Positions 47,401 through 61,700 of a stretch of DNA of 64,000 nt are shown in pieces. The position numbers were made by a program, and so were the translations under genes. The stretch is from Dreissena polymorpha (taxonomy: Eukaryota; Mollusca; Bivalvia; Myida; Dreissenidae). The DNA lies in assembly GCF_020536995.1 (NCBI RefSeq), contig NW_026273375.1, positions 1 to 64,000 on the forward strand. Reading direction: 5' to 3'. How positions within the stretch are numbered: the first letter of the stretch is position 1; every line of letters starts with the position of its first letter. The notes under the pieces were generated by a model. The model had not been told where the DNA came from. It made no database searches and saw only the letters and a list, made by a program, of their open reading frames with translations.

Positions 47401-50400
47401 TCGCATAATTGGGGATGGTAAGGGGAATATACAGAAGGGAACAATACCTATTTATAAGATTGTTGAGAAGGGGGGAGGGGGGCAAATAAAGAGAGACTTA
47501 ACAAAACTGAACATGTTTCTGTATCTGTTGTCCACAGGTAACTTTGGATCAGCTATTGGTTCACTGTTTGTGTTCATACGCTGGGTGGTGCTTCTGAACT
47601 TCTTCCTGTCTCTGCTATGGCTGGGATTTGTGGTTCTCCCCATGGCTGTCTATTTCCCATACCAGGATATTCAGCAACGCTTTGCCTTTAGAAATTTGTT
47701 GGATGGAAAGGTAAGAGTGTTTCATTTTAAGCACACTTGTGGCAGGCATTGTCTTGTGTCAGTTGGCTAATCAGGGACGCACTTGCTGCTTAATGTTGTT
47801 GTTTTTTAATTAATAGGAAGTCTTGAAGTGAAAATCCAGTTTGCCCAGAAAGGGTCCTTCCTGATTACTCTTAGCTGACTGCACACACTAATCTGGGATG
47901 GGACTTTACTCACATGCATGAGGCCCAGTTTTCCAAGAACTGGCTTGCTTTTTTATCATTATGTTGGATAATTAAACAATGCTTGATGGCTGAACCATGA
48001 ATGCCCCAACCATATTTTTTTTAACCAGGTTTTTCGAAGAAAAAAACTGGTTATTTGATTGACGAATGTCGGCGGGCGGGCTGGCGGGCGGAACAAGCTT
48101 GTCCGAGCCATAACTCTGTTGTTCATTGTCAGATTTTAAAATCATTTGGCACATTTTTTTACCATCATGAGACGGTGTGTCGCGTGAAAGAATTACGTCG
48201 ATATCTCCAAGGTCAAGGTCACAATTTGAGTTTGAAGGTCAAAAATGGCCATAAATGAGCTTGTCCGGGCCATAACTTTGTCGTTCATTGTCAGATTTTA
48301 AAATCATTTGGCATATTTGTTCACCATCATTAGACGGTGTGTTGCGCGAAAGAATTACGTCAATATCTCCAAGGTCAAGGTCACAATTTGAGTTTGAAGG
48401 TCAAAAAAGTCCATAAATCAGCTTGTCTGGGCCATAACTTTGTTGTTGATTGTCAGATTTTAAAATCATTGGCACATTTGTTCACAATCATTAGACGGTG
48501 TGTCGCACGCAAGAATTACGTCAATATCTCCAAGGTCAAGGTCACAATTTGAGTTTGAAGGTAAAAAATGGCCATAAATGAGCTTGTCCAGGCCATTACT
48601 TTGTGATTCATTGTGATATTTTAAAATCATTTGGCACATTTGTTCACCATCATTAGACATTGTGTCGCCCATAAGAATCACGTCGATATCTCTAAGGTCA
48701 AGGTCACAATCTGAGTTTGAAGGTCAAAAATGGCCATAAATGACCTTGTCTGGTCCATTACTATGTCATTCATTATGACATTTTAAAATCATTTGGCACA
48801 TTTGTTCACCATTATTGGACGGTGTGTCGCACGGAAGAATTACGTCAATATCTCCAAGGTCAAGGTCGCCACAACTAAAAATAGAAACAACTATGTAACT
48901 ATGAACAATCAGTAACAATGCACATTTTGATTTTGAGTTGTCTCTCTTTATCAGACTTTTTTTATGCCCCCCTTCGAAGAAGAGGGGGTATATTGTTTTG
49001 CACATGTCGGTCGGTCGGAGCGTCGTTCGGTCTGTCGGTCTGTCCGTCCACCAGATGGTGTCAGGTAACTCAATGACGCTTAGGCCTAGGATCATGAAAA
49101 TAAATAGGTACATTGATCATGACTGGCAGATGACCCCTGTTGATTTTCAGGTCACTAGGTCAAAGGTCAAGGTCACAGTGACTTGAAATAGTAAAATGGT
49201 TTCCGGATGATAACTCAAAAACGCTTAGGCCTAGGATCATGAAACTTCATAGGTACATTGATCATGACTGGCAGATGACCCCTATTGATTTTCAGGTCAC
49301 TAGGTCAAAGGTCAAGGTCACAGTGACTTGAAATAGAAAATGGTTTCCGGATTATAACTCAAGAATGCTTACGCCTTTGATCATGAAACTTCATAGGTAC
49401 ATTGATCATGACTGGCAGATGACCCCTATTAATTTTCAGGTCAAAGGTCAAGGTCACAGTGACTCAAAACAGTAAAATGGTTTCCGGAGGATAACTCAAG
49501 AATGCTTAAACCTAGGATCATGAAACTTCATAGGTACATTGATCATGACTGGCAGATGACCCCTATTGATTTTCAGGTCACTAGGTCAAAGGTCAAGGTC
49601 ACAGTGACTCAAAACAGTAAAATGGTTTCCGGATGATAACTCAAGAATGCTTACGTCTAGGATCATGAAACTTCATAGGAACTTTGATCATGACTGGCAG
49701 ATGACCCCTTTTGATTTTCAGGTCACTAGGTCAAAGGTCAAGGTCACCGTGACAAAAAACGTATTCACACAATGGACAACTGACAGCCCATATGGGGGGC
49801 ATGCATGTTTTACAAACAGCCCTTGTTTTCAAATTGAAATCAAGGTCAATTTTACACAAGGGGGTTAACAATACACATTTTGAATTGTCTCCCTTTATCA
49901 AACTTTTTTCAACTGAAAACCTGGTTTTGTGACAATTTTAACCCTTGTTTATTCTTGACCAATAGTTATACAAATAACTTTTATACTGTTGAGTGGTGAA
50001 ACACTAATCTTTTTCCAAATTAAAATATGAATTAAAATTGATGGTCTTGTTCTTATATATTTAAACATATCTTTCCTTTCCCTTCATCTTGAGACCAGTG
50101 TCAACGTTTGATGGTAGATCTTCATGGGTTCTTTATTTTAAACTTTCTTAATGCAATTCTTTGAACCACACAAGTACTAAGTTTTAAAACACATATTGAC
50201 CTGCTCATGAATAATAACACTTAGGTGCAAACATCATGTGTTGTGATCTAAATGTCTTGTACAGACAATGTTCCCTATGTTCCCTAAAGAACTCAATGGA
50301 CAGTAAGCAATCATACATAGAGGGTTATACATTTTATCACTCATGTTTGTCAGCAAAAACCCTGTCTGATGTAAGTCTTAAGTGTATTTTAAAACCTTTA

Positions 50401-53400
50401 TCTTTCGGCTTGATTTCATTGAAAGCCAATGGCTGATTGCAACACTTTTGAAAATGTTCCCTGGGTAGAGCCAGTACTTTGTATCTTTGGGGAAAATCTT
50501 AAGAACATTGGGAATCAGACTGTTGACCTCCCGGTCGCTAGGTTGACAACATGTCCACTTCACCATGACCAGTTATACAATGTCAGTCAACTTATGCATT
50601 TTAATCCTACTGAGAATAAAAATAAGTCTTCTCTTTTAATCTTCAACTCAATAAGTGCAGTGAAAACATATAACACATACCAAAAATATTTAAATGTACA
50701 GTGCCATGGCCTATTGCTGTCATTTCAGGGTGTTCTAGAGAAATTGTGGTTGTTCTTCGGCTCCTTCAAGGATAAAGTGTCCAGCTACCACCTTGGGCTG
50801 GTCTACCTGCTCACCTGTCTCGTTACATACTTTGGGAGCTTCTTTGTTATACTGGGAAGGTACTGTAGTCCCACCATCAGATGTGGAGTAAATCTCGCTA
50901 AAAAAAACTTCATGTGTGTTTTTTTGTAAGACATCGAGGAAAACAGCAGAAACGTTCACACTTGTCACATAATTGGTGTATTTCATGTATATTCCTTGTT
51001 CGGTGTAACTGAATACATAATATCTGTCTTCATGAAGAAATGCATAAATGGGCATCATATGTCATCGTCAAATTAGACGAGAAAAATGCACCAAGTTATT
51101 GCCCATGGCTGGGTTCACTAATTAGTTATGTCTATGGTAAGCACATGCAGCACTGTTAATTTGTGTATATTTTCATGTTAAATGACAGGTGAACTTTCAT
51201 ATATGCAGTTAAACAAACGTGGTCTCGCTTAATTATTGGCATATATATGCACAAGATATGTAAGTCACACATAAAGCCATCTCGTATCAGGTAATTCAAC
51301 TCATGTTAAAGTCAATCGTCCAGACAGCCGTCACCCAATTTATTTGTCCATTATTGTATAAATTGGCATCTGCGTTGTATGAAGAGGAGTCCTAAGTTTG
51401 ACAATCGAGTAGAGTAGTCACGCTTTCTTGACGTGGTGGCCATGTCGGCCACCGCGATGTAAAATTGTACTTCATGAACATTGGAAGCGTTGTGTTAGAA
51501 ATTATTTAACAGAAATAAATCTCGATGAAAAAAGAAATGAACTTTAGTTGTTACTGTGTATTATCAAGGAACAATGTGTAATTACGTGACACACTCTTAT
51601 GACTCAATTTCATTTATATTCGTAATGTCTTGTAATATTGTTTCTTCCATTATGGAAAATTGTAGGAGAAATGAAATACTAGTTAAATGCAAGTATAACA
51701 AGATGTGTTTGTGAAACACTATGTCCCCCCCATACATTTGACCTTGACCTTGAAGGATGACCTTGACCTTTCACCACTCAAAATGTGCAGCTCCATGAGA
51801 TACACATGCATGCCAAATATCAAGTTGCTATCTTCAATATTTTAAAAGTTATGGCCAATGTTAAAGTTTAACGCAAACAAACCAACAAGCAAACCAACAG
51901 ACAGGGCAAAAACAACATGTCCACCAGTATAGACTGGGGGACATAAACATAATAAAACTTATTTATATGCTCAGACAAAATTTCAACACTAGATGTGGTA
52001 TGGTAACATAGATTTAACGATATACAAAATGCTTGTTTTTATTTTTGTGTGGCATAATATATTCCATTTTAATTTCCCGCAACGATATCTATTCATACGA
52101 CACACGAACACTAACTTGGTACATGAACATGTGTTGAATATATTGTCTTTTAAAAAAGGAAGAGCATTTTGTATCTTGTTAAATGTATGTTACCAGGCCA
52201 CATCTATTGTTTAAATTTTGGCTATTGCTATAAGGAACGTTGATTTTGTATGTGTAAACTTTATTTTTCGAAATATTGTACAAAATATTGGTTGATATTT
52301 GAGGGTTTATGGGCTTTTAAAGAATGCCAGTCAAGGAATATATCATATTCAATAATGTCATTATACAGTGTTTGCAAGTCTCTTAAATGCATATCATGCT
52401 GGACCCAGTTGTTTATTATGTAAATTGTATTACACAATCCTAATGGCAAATGTTCATAGAGTAATAATTTGTTCAAAACATTTACCCTGCGTAGATAAGA
52501 ATTAATAGTATAGCAACAGAATGTGTTTCAAAACTTAAACTTTGGTTAATTTAAACAATTGCACTTTTCCATGCAGTGTTGGCCAGTCTCAGAAAGGCAA
52601 ATCAGCCAACAAGAGGTATCAGTTTTGTTTGCTGCTCTGGTCATCTTGGGACCACACTATCACGTCTCGGGAGGCCTCTGTGAACTTGTCAAAAGGAATC
52701 ACCAGTGCTTTAAAGGTATATTTAGATCATATATCTAGTAATATTGTCAATTTATGTTTGTGGTAGTTGGCTTTGGTAAGTAGCCTTTATGTATCATCTT
52801 GATGATCTAGAGGAAATGTTTCCATTAAAAAACATTTGTTTTGATATTCCTTTCAAGACCTATGCAGGGAAAGCATGTTAAAGCATTTACTATGAAATCA
52901 CTGTAATATTTAAAGATTGGAGACTAAAATGGGAAAGTTGCGCAAATGGAGGGAACAATACAATCAACTAAAACGTAGCCCATACAAAATATATTATTAA
53001 AAACTGGACATTGATAAGTGGCGAGTTTTTTCTTACATTTCAAATGACTTCCCTTTAAACATGTTAAATGCATTGATCAGCTTAGGGTGTTCGTTAAGAA
53101 AATATAAAGTTAGGATGGTTCCTATGTGCAAAATTAACTTACTTGTTTAATAAAGCTAAAGGTTTTATATAAATAACGTGAGTATTGGAGTGAATGGAGC
53201 TTGACTTTAAAGGTAGAAGCATGGCATGTACCTCTAGTGCTTTACATGATTACCTCAACTGATGACAAGCATCATATTAAAATATTAACCCTTTGCATGT
53301 TGGGAAATTTGTTGTTTGCTAAAATGTCATCTGCTGAATTTCTAAAATAAGCATTTTCTTCATTTTTTTTCAAAGAATACTATCAGAATAGCAAACAGTT

Positions 53401-55699
53401 TGGATCCTGATGAGACGCCACGTTCTGTGGCGTCTCATTTGGATCCAAACGGTTTGCAAAGGCCTTCAAAAATCGGTTCCAGCGCTCAAAGGGTTAACTG
53501 GTAAGGTCATTTATAGTATCTCTGACATTAAACACCTTTGTGTATTTTGCATAGCTTGGAAACATTAGTCAGTCTTGTAAAATCTATTACGCATTGATTA
53601 ATTATCTTTCACTATTGAATATGAAACTTTTATTTCATTTGAAGTTTGTGCAGGCTTATCAGGGACGACATTTTTAGCCTAAACTGAAATTCCGCTTAAA
53701 AGAGACTTCCTTGAAACAAAAGAATACCATAAGAGTGGAAAGTGTCAGCCCTGATTAGCGTGTACGTACTGGTCATGCGTTATGCCCCATTTTCCGAGAT
53801 TATTGCTCAAATGTATTTATTGTACATGATTCACATGAACTGGAGCCCACTGATTTACTTCAATGTACATTTATATTTATGTATTAAGAACATTGTAAGG
53901 TGGTTGTTGACTCTAATAAGACATTAATTAAACAACAGGACAATCTGTACGAGGTTAAGGCTTCTCTGACAGTGAAAGAGAGGAGCAGAAAGGAAAAGTT
54001 GACTGTCTACTTCAAACGAACACTGGCTTGGCTCATCACCATGTAATCTGTTTTTGTGCCCATTTTTTTATCATAAACAATATCTTTCTCATGTAGCACA
54101 TTCATTTTCGAGGTTGACTATTAAGAGCCATTTATCTTAAGTGTCTTTTGAAAAGTTGATTATGTAAAGTGTTTGGAAATGGTATAATGGGCTTTTAAGT
54201 TTTTTGTAAAAATACATAATCATAACATTAGCAGGCAATGAAAGACAAACCAATTTACTTTTGAAGGCTAGTCGCGTTTTATTTTTCTATGTGTAACCAG
54301 TTGATAGAAGACCTGCATGCAATTCATCAGTTTTTTGTTAAAAGATGTTTCAATAATTTTTTCATAAATTAATATAAAAATTAAGAAAAGATGAATTTGA
54401 TTTTTCAGAATCCTGATTGGCGGGGGATGCTCTGCTATTGTGTACCTTGTGATCTTTTTTAGTTTTGATGACATTGCGTCACAAACAGTAAGCGTTTACT
54501 TGATAACTGCCAATGTTGTTTCAAAATATCTGTATCAATTATCTTCTTTCAAATCCACACATTTGTTTAAATGAACAAGCAAAAGCATAGTTGTAGGATT
54601 TTATAGAAATTGCTCAGTCTTAGTGTTGGTAATGACTTGGGATGAATATACTCATGTTTGTGTAGTGAATCTTCAAGGTGACTATGCTTTACAGGTGTTA
54701 CAAAAGTTGTAATATATAGCTTGCAAAACATTCATACACATATGGCAAAAGCGAATGAATGAGCGCATCCCATATTAATTAAGTTTTATTTCAGTCTGGT
54801 GTTTGGATCTGTGCTTTCAGAGCACAGGATCGAAGACAGACTTCCTCCATGTCTATGGCACCACCATCATCTTTAGTCTGATCAACTCCCTGGTCCCTGT
54901 TTGCATACAACAAGTAAGCACTGTATCTTTTATCAAAAGTGTAAGTTTGCATACAACAAGTGAGCACTGTATGTATATTAGAAGTGTATGTTCCACATTG
55001 AACAAGATTTTATGCTCCCCCAAAAATTTTTGGGGGAGCATATAGTCGCCGCTTCGTCTGTCAGTGCGTGTCCGTCCGCCAGTGCACAATTTTTGTCCGG
55101 GCTATTTCTCAGCAATTAAAGACCGGAATTCAATTAAACTTTATGGAAAGCTTCACAACCAAGAGGAGATGTGCATATTATCAGCCGGTTCTGGTCGGAT
55201 GATTTTTCACAGAGTTATGGCTCTTTGAAATTTTCTATAAACTGTACAAATAGTTCAATTCTTGTACGGGCTATTTCTCCCCAACTACTGACTGGAATTT
55301 AATGAAGCTTTATGGGAAGCTTAACTACCTTGAGGAGATGCCTATGTTATTTGTGGGTTCTGGTTAGATGATTTATTTAGAGAGTTATGGCCCTTTAAAA
55401 AAATTTAATTGCTAAACCATCCATCGTATTATTTTGTTCAAAGTTATGCCCCTCAAGATGTTTCCTTTTATCTGAATATATAGTGCAATATTGTGACAAA
55501 AAAAACTTTGGGGAACATCACCTGTCTCCGACAGTTTCTTGTATTAATTTGAAGTAGAATGATTGGTTGCAGTAAGCATCATTTGACAGTGATCAGGCGT
55601 AATCCACACAAATACAATGTGGATATGGCATTCACTTTTCAGGGATTTCGTGATGAGCAAATTTAATGAGCCAGACAGGGATGCAAATAGCAGTTGCAC

Positions 55700-55740
<41 letters not shown>

Positions 55741-58700
55741 GGCATTCAGTTTTCAGATTTTTCCCAAAAAGCTTTCAGATATGGACCTGCTATTTGGTGT
55801 GTGTGAGTTCAACTGCACATCTTACAAATCAAGTTCGAGTTTTGTTCCAGTCCGTTGATTTTTGGCAAAGTTACTGGCCTTGAACATATATTCCTCTATT
55901 ATAATAAATAATAACAAATTAAGATACTAACCTGATTTTTGGAGTGTGAGTCCTCCTACATGACTGATTAAGTTTGAATTGTTTATTTCAGGTCTGTTGA
56001 CTTTAACTAAGTTATTGGCCTTGGACCTTGGAATTTTTTTTAAACATAAATTTTTGCGATTTTTTTTCCGTAACAAGATCATTGTCAAAGGTAAAAGTCA
56101 GATTTATGAACTAATCTGAATGAAACTTGCTAATGTCTACCTTGACAACATCCGTGATCAAATCAGGGTCATGGTATCCCAAATTTAAGTCACCATCAAA
56201 TCTTAGAAAATCTTTTATACCACACTAGTCATGTAACAAATATATTTACTTTTGGTACTAGTTTTGGTGAAAAGTAATTACTACATAAATATATATTATA
56301 TTCAACATTATGCAATGAAATATTAAATATCAGTGCTAGTTGTCTTTGGCAAAATGATTCTTTGAATAAATAAGAACTATATAGTTTAGGGGGATTTTAA
56401 TTCACCAAATACGGTCAGGTATTTATAAAATGCGTCGATATGAATACATATTAAAAGTAGAATTGTTGAATAAAGCTTTGTCGGATCTTTGACCTGTTGA
56501 GATTATAACATATTAGCCACCTGTTGAGATTATAACATATTAGCCTCGTTAAATCAATCAAATATCTTAAGTAAGTGAAGGATTATGGACCATTTACATG
56601 TAGCTTCCATGTACCAGGTCAGCAGTGTATTAGGGATAAAATACCTAAATCTGTTGCTTACATAACTTGATATTTGAAAGATCCAAGAGTTCATAGTGAA
56701 TCAACTAGATTAACTACATCAACTAGATAATACAGTATGTGATATATATTCACCAATTTAAACACGTGTATTTGAATTGATTGACATTTATCCACTGGTC
56801 AATAGGCTTAAAGCTTTAGTTAACAATTTTTATATGGTACTGCTGGCGCATCTGGAAATTGCATGGTTCGTTGCTAAACTCCAAGTATTATACATTTGTT
56901 TTTTATGATATCATATTCCGAAGATTGTGTAGTAATATTTGTAACTTTTTTATCATTTTTAGCCAGACTGTTTTCAGAGAAAACCCGAGGTATTGTCATA
57001 GCCTGCTCGTCGTCCGATGTGCTAAAACCTTTACGTTGGCTCTAAAATCTAAGTGCTTCCACCTACAACTTTGAAACATCATATGTAGATGCACATTGAT
57101 GAGGTCTACAGGCCACACCCATTTTGGGTCACTAGGTCAAAGGTCAAGGTCACTGTGACCTCTAAAAAAATAATAAATTCTGACAAGCTTACGCAGCCGA
57201 GCGTGGCACCCGTTATGCGGTGCTCTTGTGAATTCATATTTTGACAATAACTGTGGAGGAATCAAAACTGCTAATGACCAAACCTAGTGAAGTGCCTTAT
57301 TTAAAGTGTATGCTGTATATTCATAAAAAATAAGCATAAATTCAAAGAAGCATAATTGCTAAAGTCAATGACTATTGTTATTCATTAAAAAAAATAATGG
57401 TATTGTTTCCATGTGTTTTACATTTCAAACATTTGCGATATTAAAATCATTGAAGCTGCGTTCAAGAAAAACTGGTCGTAATCCATTTGCATGAATTGTC
57501 GTCACATACTAGCATGTGCAGTCCTAACAGCCTTTTAAGGGGTGGCACTTTTCAATGTTTTCAATTTTTTTTATTAAAAGAAATGTTTTCTAAATGAAAA
57601 TCCAGTCAATGCGGAAAGTGTTGTCCCTGATTATCTTGTGTTAAAGGGAGATTATACGATTTTGTCAAACATTTATGAATTTACATAAAATGTGTAAAAA
57701 TGTATTATACATATATTTCAATATAGATTAAATAAAAGTTTAGAAGAACAGGTGTCGAAAAATGTGAAATAAGCCAGATATTTAATTCTAAAATTCAAAA
57801 TGTCTGTACAGTCAATTTCGCCAGCATGTATATCATGCATGTACGATGTGAATCTAAATTTAGTTTTGCGGATCATTTCAATTTCCTGCAACGATATCTA
57901 TTCATACGACACATGAACACTAACTCTGATCCTAATAAATAGACGAATGCTTCGGTTATTGTAGGAAAATATGTACATAATATCTTCGTCACAATCAGCT
58001 CGGGGCGCTAATTTGTCTTTGCTGCATTTTATAAAATTCTTCTTCTGAATGTATAATTTTTCTTGCTTATTTTGTGTTATTGTAGCAAATTTTTATCAGT
58101 ATATTACAATTTAACACATATAAAAATCGTATAATCTCTCCTAAACTACGCAGACTTACACAGTTTTCCCAGTATGCGACTCATTCATTAGACTAGACCC
58201 AGGTATGACTCATCTTTCCAGCTGCCCAAGATGGAAAACTACACGACCGGCAAGCAGGAGCTCAACGTGACCTTGTTCCGAGTATTCTTCTTGCGTATGG
58301 CCAACCTGTTTGCTCTCATTGCATCACTCTTCAAAACTGTCACAAAGGTTGCACCTTATTCAAAGTATTGTTTATGTTTGTTTCCCTTAACTCTTTACAA
58401 CTTATGTATCCATTTTCTCACATTTGTAGTCCCGTCAAAATCTAATTAAATTGTGAGCTTTTCTGAATAGATTCAAATGTTTAAGGCTTCATTTTTCACC
58501 CAAAGATACTTAATTTTGCACAAATTTGTTACATGCAATTTTTGGTGAGAACAAAAATTAGAACAATTATTAACAAGCATTAATTTATACTGTGTGTCAG
58601 AACTGTGAAATCTATGGACTATCATTATGATTGCTGTTAAACCTTATGCTTTGTGAAGATAAACACTAAAATAATCAACAATTTGTGAGTTGCTTTTTCG

Positions 58701-61700
58701 TGTCCTCCAAACAAAGAATTGCGTCTGAAACACAACCACTTTAAATCTTCGCAGCGGCATAATAGTTATACCAAGTGTAAATATAACATTGAACCCAACT
58801 AGTGCTGGACTAATAATTTGTGGGATAAGTTAAAGTGATTATCCACTGGTCCTAGTATGATTGTAAACAATGTTTGTTTCATAAATAGAATGTGCTCACG
58901 GTGAGCTTAAGGGAAAGTCTTGTCTTTTATTTGTCATCGATTGTGCATAGTTGACATTTGTTTTGTAAAAACTCAAGAGGCCAAATATATTGTCAAATCT
59001 TCTGGAAACTTGGTAAGGATATTCGTTCCAATCTCAGCTGAGTTCTAACTTGGTCACAATACAAATTACAGTACAAAAACTTGTGGACAGTCTAGAGGCA
59101 ACATTTATCGCCCAATATTCATGAAAGTTTCTTTGAACATTTTTCCCAATGATATCTCAGTAAAGTTCGAAACTTGGTCGCATAATGTAAAAGTGACTTA
59201 TTCCAATTTTAGATCGAGAAATATTTGTGAACACTGCATGACTGTTGACCACATTTTTTTTAATCTTCATGAAACTAGGTCAAATGAAAGCTTAAGAACA
59301 CTATAAGTTTATTGCCAATCTTCATGAAATCTGGTGAGAACATTTATCCAGATGGTATCTAAGATAAGTTCAAAACTGGGTCACCTAGAATCAAAGCCTA
59401 GGTCAGTTGGTTAAATAAAAGAAAACACATGAGAACACACTAGAGGCCACTTTTAATGCCCAATCTTCATTAAACTTAGTAAAAACATTTGTTTCAAAGA
59501 TTGCTCATATGAGTTCCTAACTTGCTCACATGGGTTTACTTACATGGTCAATAGGTCAACATGAAGAAAAAGCATGTGCCCACATTTATTGCCAAATTTT
59601 CATGAAACTTGGTGTGAATTTTGTTCTAAATAATTTATTGGTCAAATTGTGACTTGGTGATATTGGGACAAAAACTAGGTCACTTAGTTAAGATTTAAAA
59701 AAAAGCTTGTGAAAAGTTTTGAGGCCACATTTATTGCCTAACCTACATTGAAATTGGTCAGAACATTTGTGCAAATGATTTCTTAGTAGAAAAATTTCGA
59801 GGCCACATTTATTGCCTAACCTACATTAAAATTGGTCAGAATATTTGTGCAAATGATTTCTTCAGGGTTGGCACCAATCGACCGCCCCTGGTTTTAACCG
59901 GCGGTTTTTACCGGTTAAAACCGCCCCGGTCAATACTCCCGAAGTGGTCAATACTGGTCGATTGAACTTTACCCCCAATTTTGATTAATATTCCATGCCT
60001 AATTAAACAATATCGATAATATAAATTAAACAGACATGTTGCTAATAATGTCTTAAGCTATTAATACCCACTATTTTATACCTGTTCATGCAATTTGTAG
60101 TACAATCTCTCAAACTTTTTCAAATTAGTCAAAGTTGGTCAATTAGATTTTTCATGTTGATTGAACTTTTTTTCAATTCGAATGAATTATGAATGCTCAG
60201 ATAATTATGTGCTTGATTCAACAAGAACCTTAGGCCAATCTCTCAAAAATTTTCAAATTAGTCAAAGTTGGTCAATAAGATTTTTCTGAACGATTGAACT
60301 TTTTTTTCAATTTGAATGAATTATGAATGCTCAGATAATTATGTGCTTAATTCATCAAGAACCTGTCAAATACTGTGTACGAGTTAGTCCTCATGCCCCA
60401 CTGTCCCAACAGTCTTCTCACAGTCTTCTCACCTATACAGGTTTGGGCACCCAAAACTGATAATAGGGCCTTAAATGGCACCTTTTTGACAGGACCCTTA
60501 CTTGTCATGTATTCTTGCATAGATTTCTTTAAATACTTTTTAAACAAAATAGTCAAACAAACAATCTTTTATTTTCCATTGATATAAAAATGTACAAAAA
60601 CGGAATAAAAAATAATTATTAAAAGAAAAAAAATTGAAAAGAAGAGTCTAGAGTAGACCCACAATTGGAAAACATTATTTGTTGTCAAAATCAAAAACTT
60701 TGATTGCTTATTCATTTGAATACCAATTGAACTTTTAAATATGAAAGGAAAAAAACCTCTTAATACAGACAGGAGACAAGTTTGAAGTAACTATTTAATT
60801 AATAACAAGTAATCTTCTTTTGTGTGAGTGATATGAAATAGCCTAAGGGCAGATTTGCTTTATTGTCAATATAAGAGACATAACACTGCATGCATTTTAT
60901 TACCAATTAAGGCTAATGGGCCAGATTTATGACCCTAGAAAACACAAGAGTTCTGTTTGTCCATCTGCTTATAGATAAGTGAAATACTATGGTAACTACA
61001 ATAGTAAGAATACTTTAGTCTTTAGTAACAGATGTGATACATCGAGATAAAGATATAGCCTTAGTCCTTATGTATTTGAGGCCGTTTCCATAAATAATAC
61101 AGGAGTAATTTTTACAGCTTTAAAGATTATTTTTACAATAAATAACTTAAAAAAAGTTTATCAATTACAGAATTATTATTGATTTATTGATTAGTTAAAA
61201 TAGCTCCTTTGTGATGTTTAAATGCTACAATTTTCAATCGACCAGTATTGACCAGTATTTACCGGTTTTAACCGCCCGGTCAATACGCAATTGATCGGTC
61301 AATATGCCAACCCTGCAGAGTTTGAAACTAAGTCATGTGAGGTCAACACTAAGTCACTAGGTGAAATAAAAGAAAAAGCTTGTTAACACTAGTGAGGCTA
61401 CATTTTTTCCAACTTCTTTAAACTGAGTCAGCACGTATATCCCAGTGATACAACAGCTGAGTTTGAAACTAAGTGACATAGGGTTAAAAACTTGGTCACT
61501 ATTTTGAATAAAAGACAAATCTTATGAGAACTCTTCAGCAAGTGAGATAAGGTTTCTTTCAAATTCAAAACAAGGTACCATTAGGCAAGGCAGTTTTATT
61601 TGTCTCGGGATGAGCACGTAAGGACTTTTGCCATCTTGTTGTACTAAATTAATCGTGAAGTTGTTTGCTTCGTTATTTTGCATAAAAATACTTCTATCTT

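Noticed and set aside
50429-50929. 166-residue frame covering TMC exon 7 and upstream bases
   Set aside because: Only 50729-50859 fits TMC and splice borders; the rest is intron read-through.
55699-55741. CTGT microsatellite as a regulatory element
   Set aside because: The same run follows the head of a hairpin-headed repeat at 35410, so it is repeat debris.
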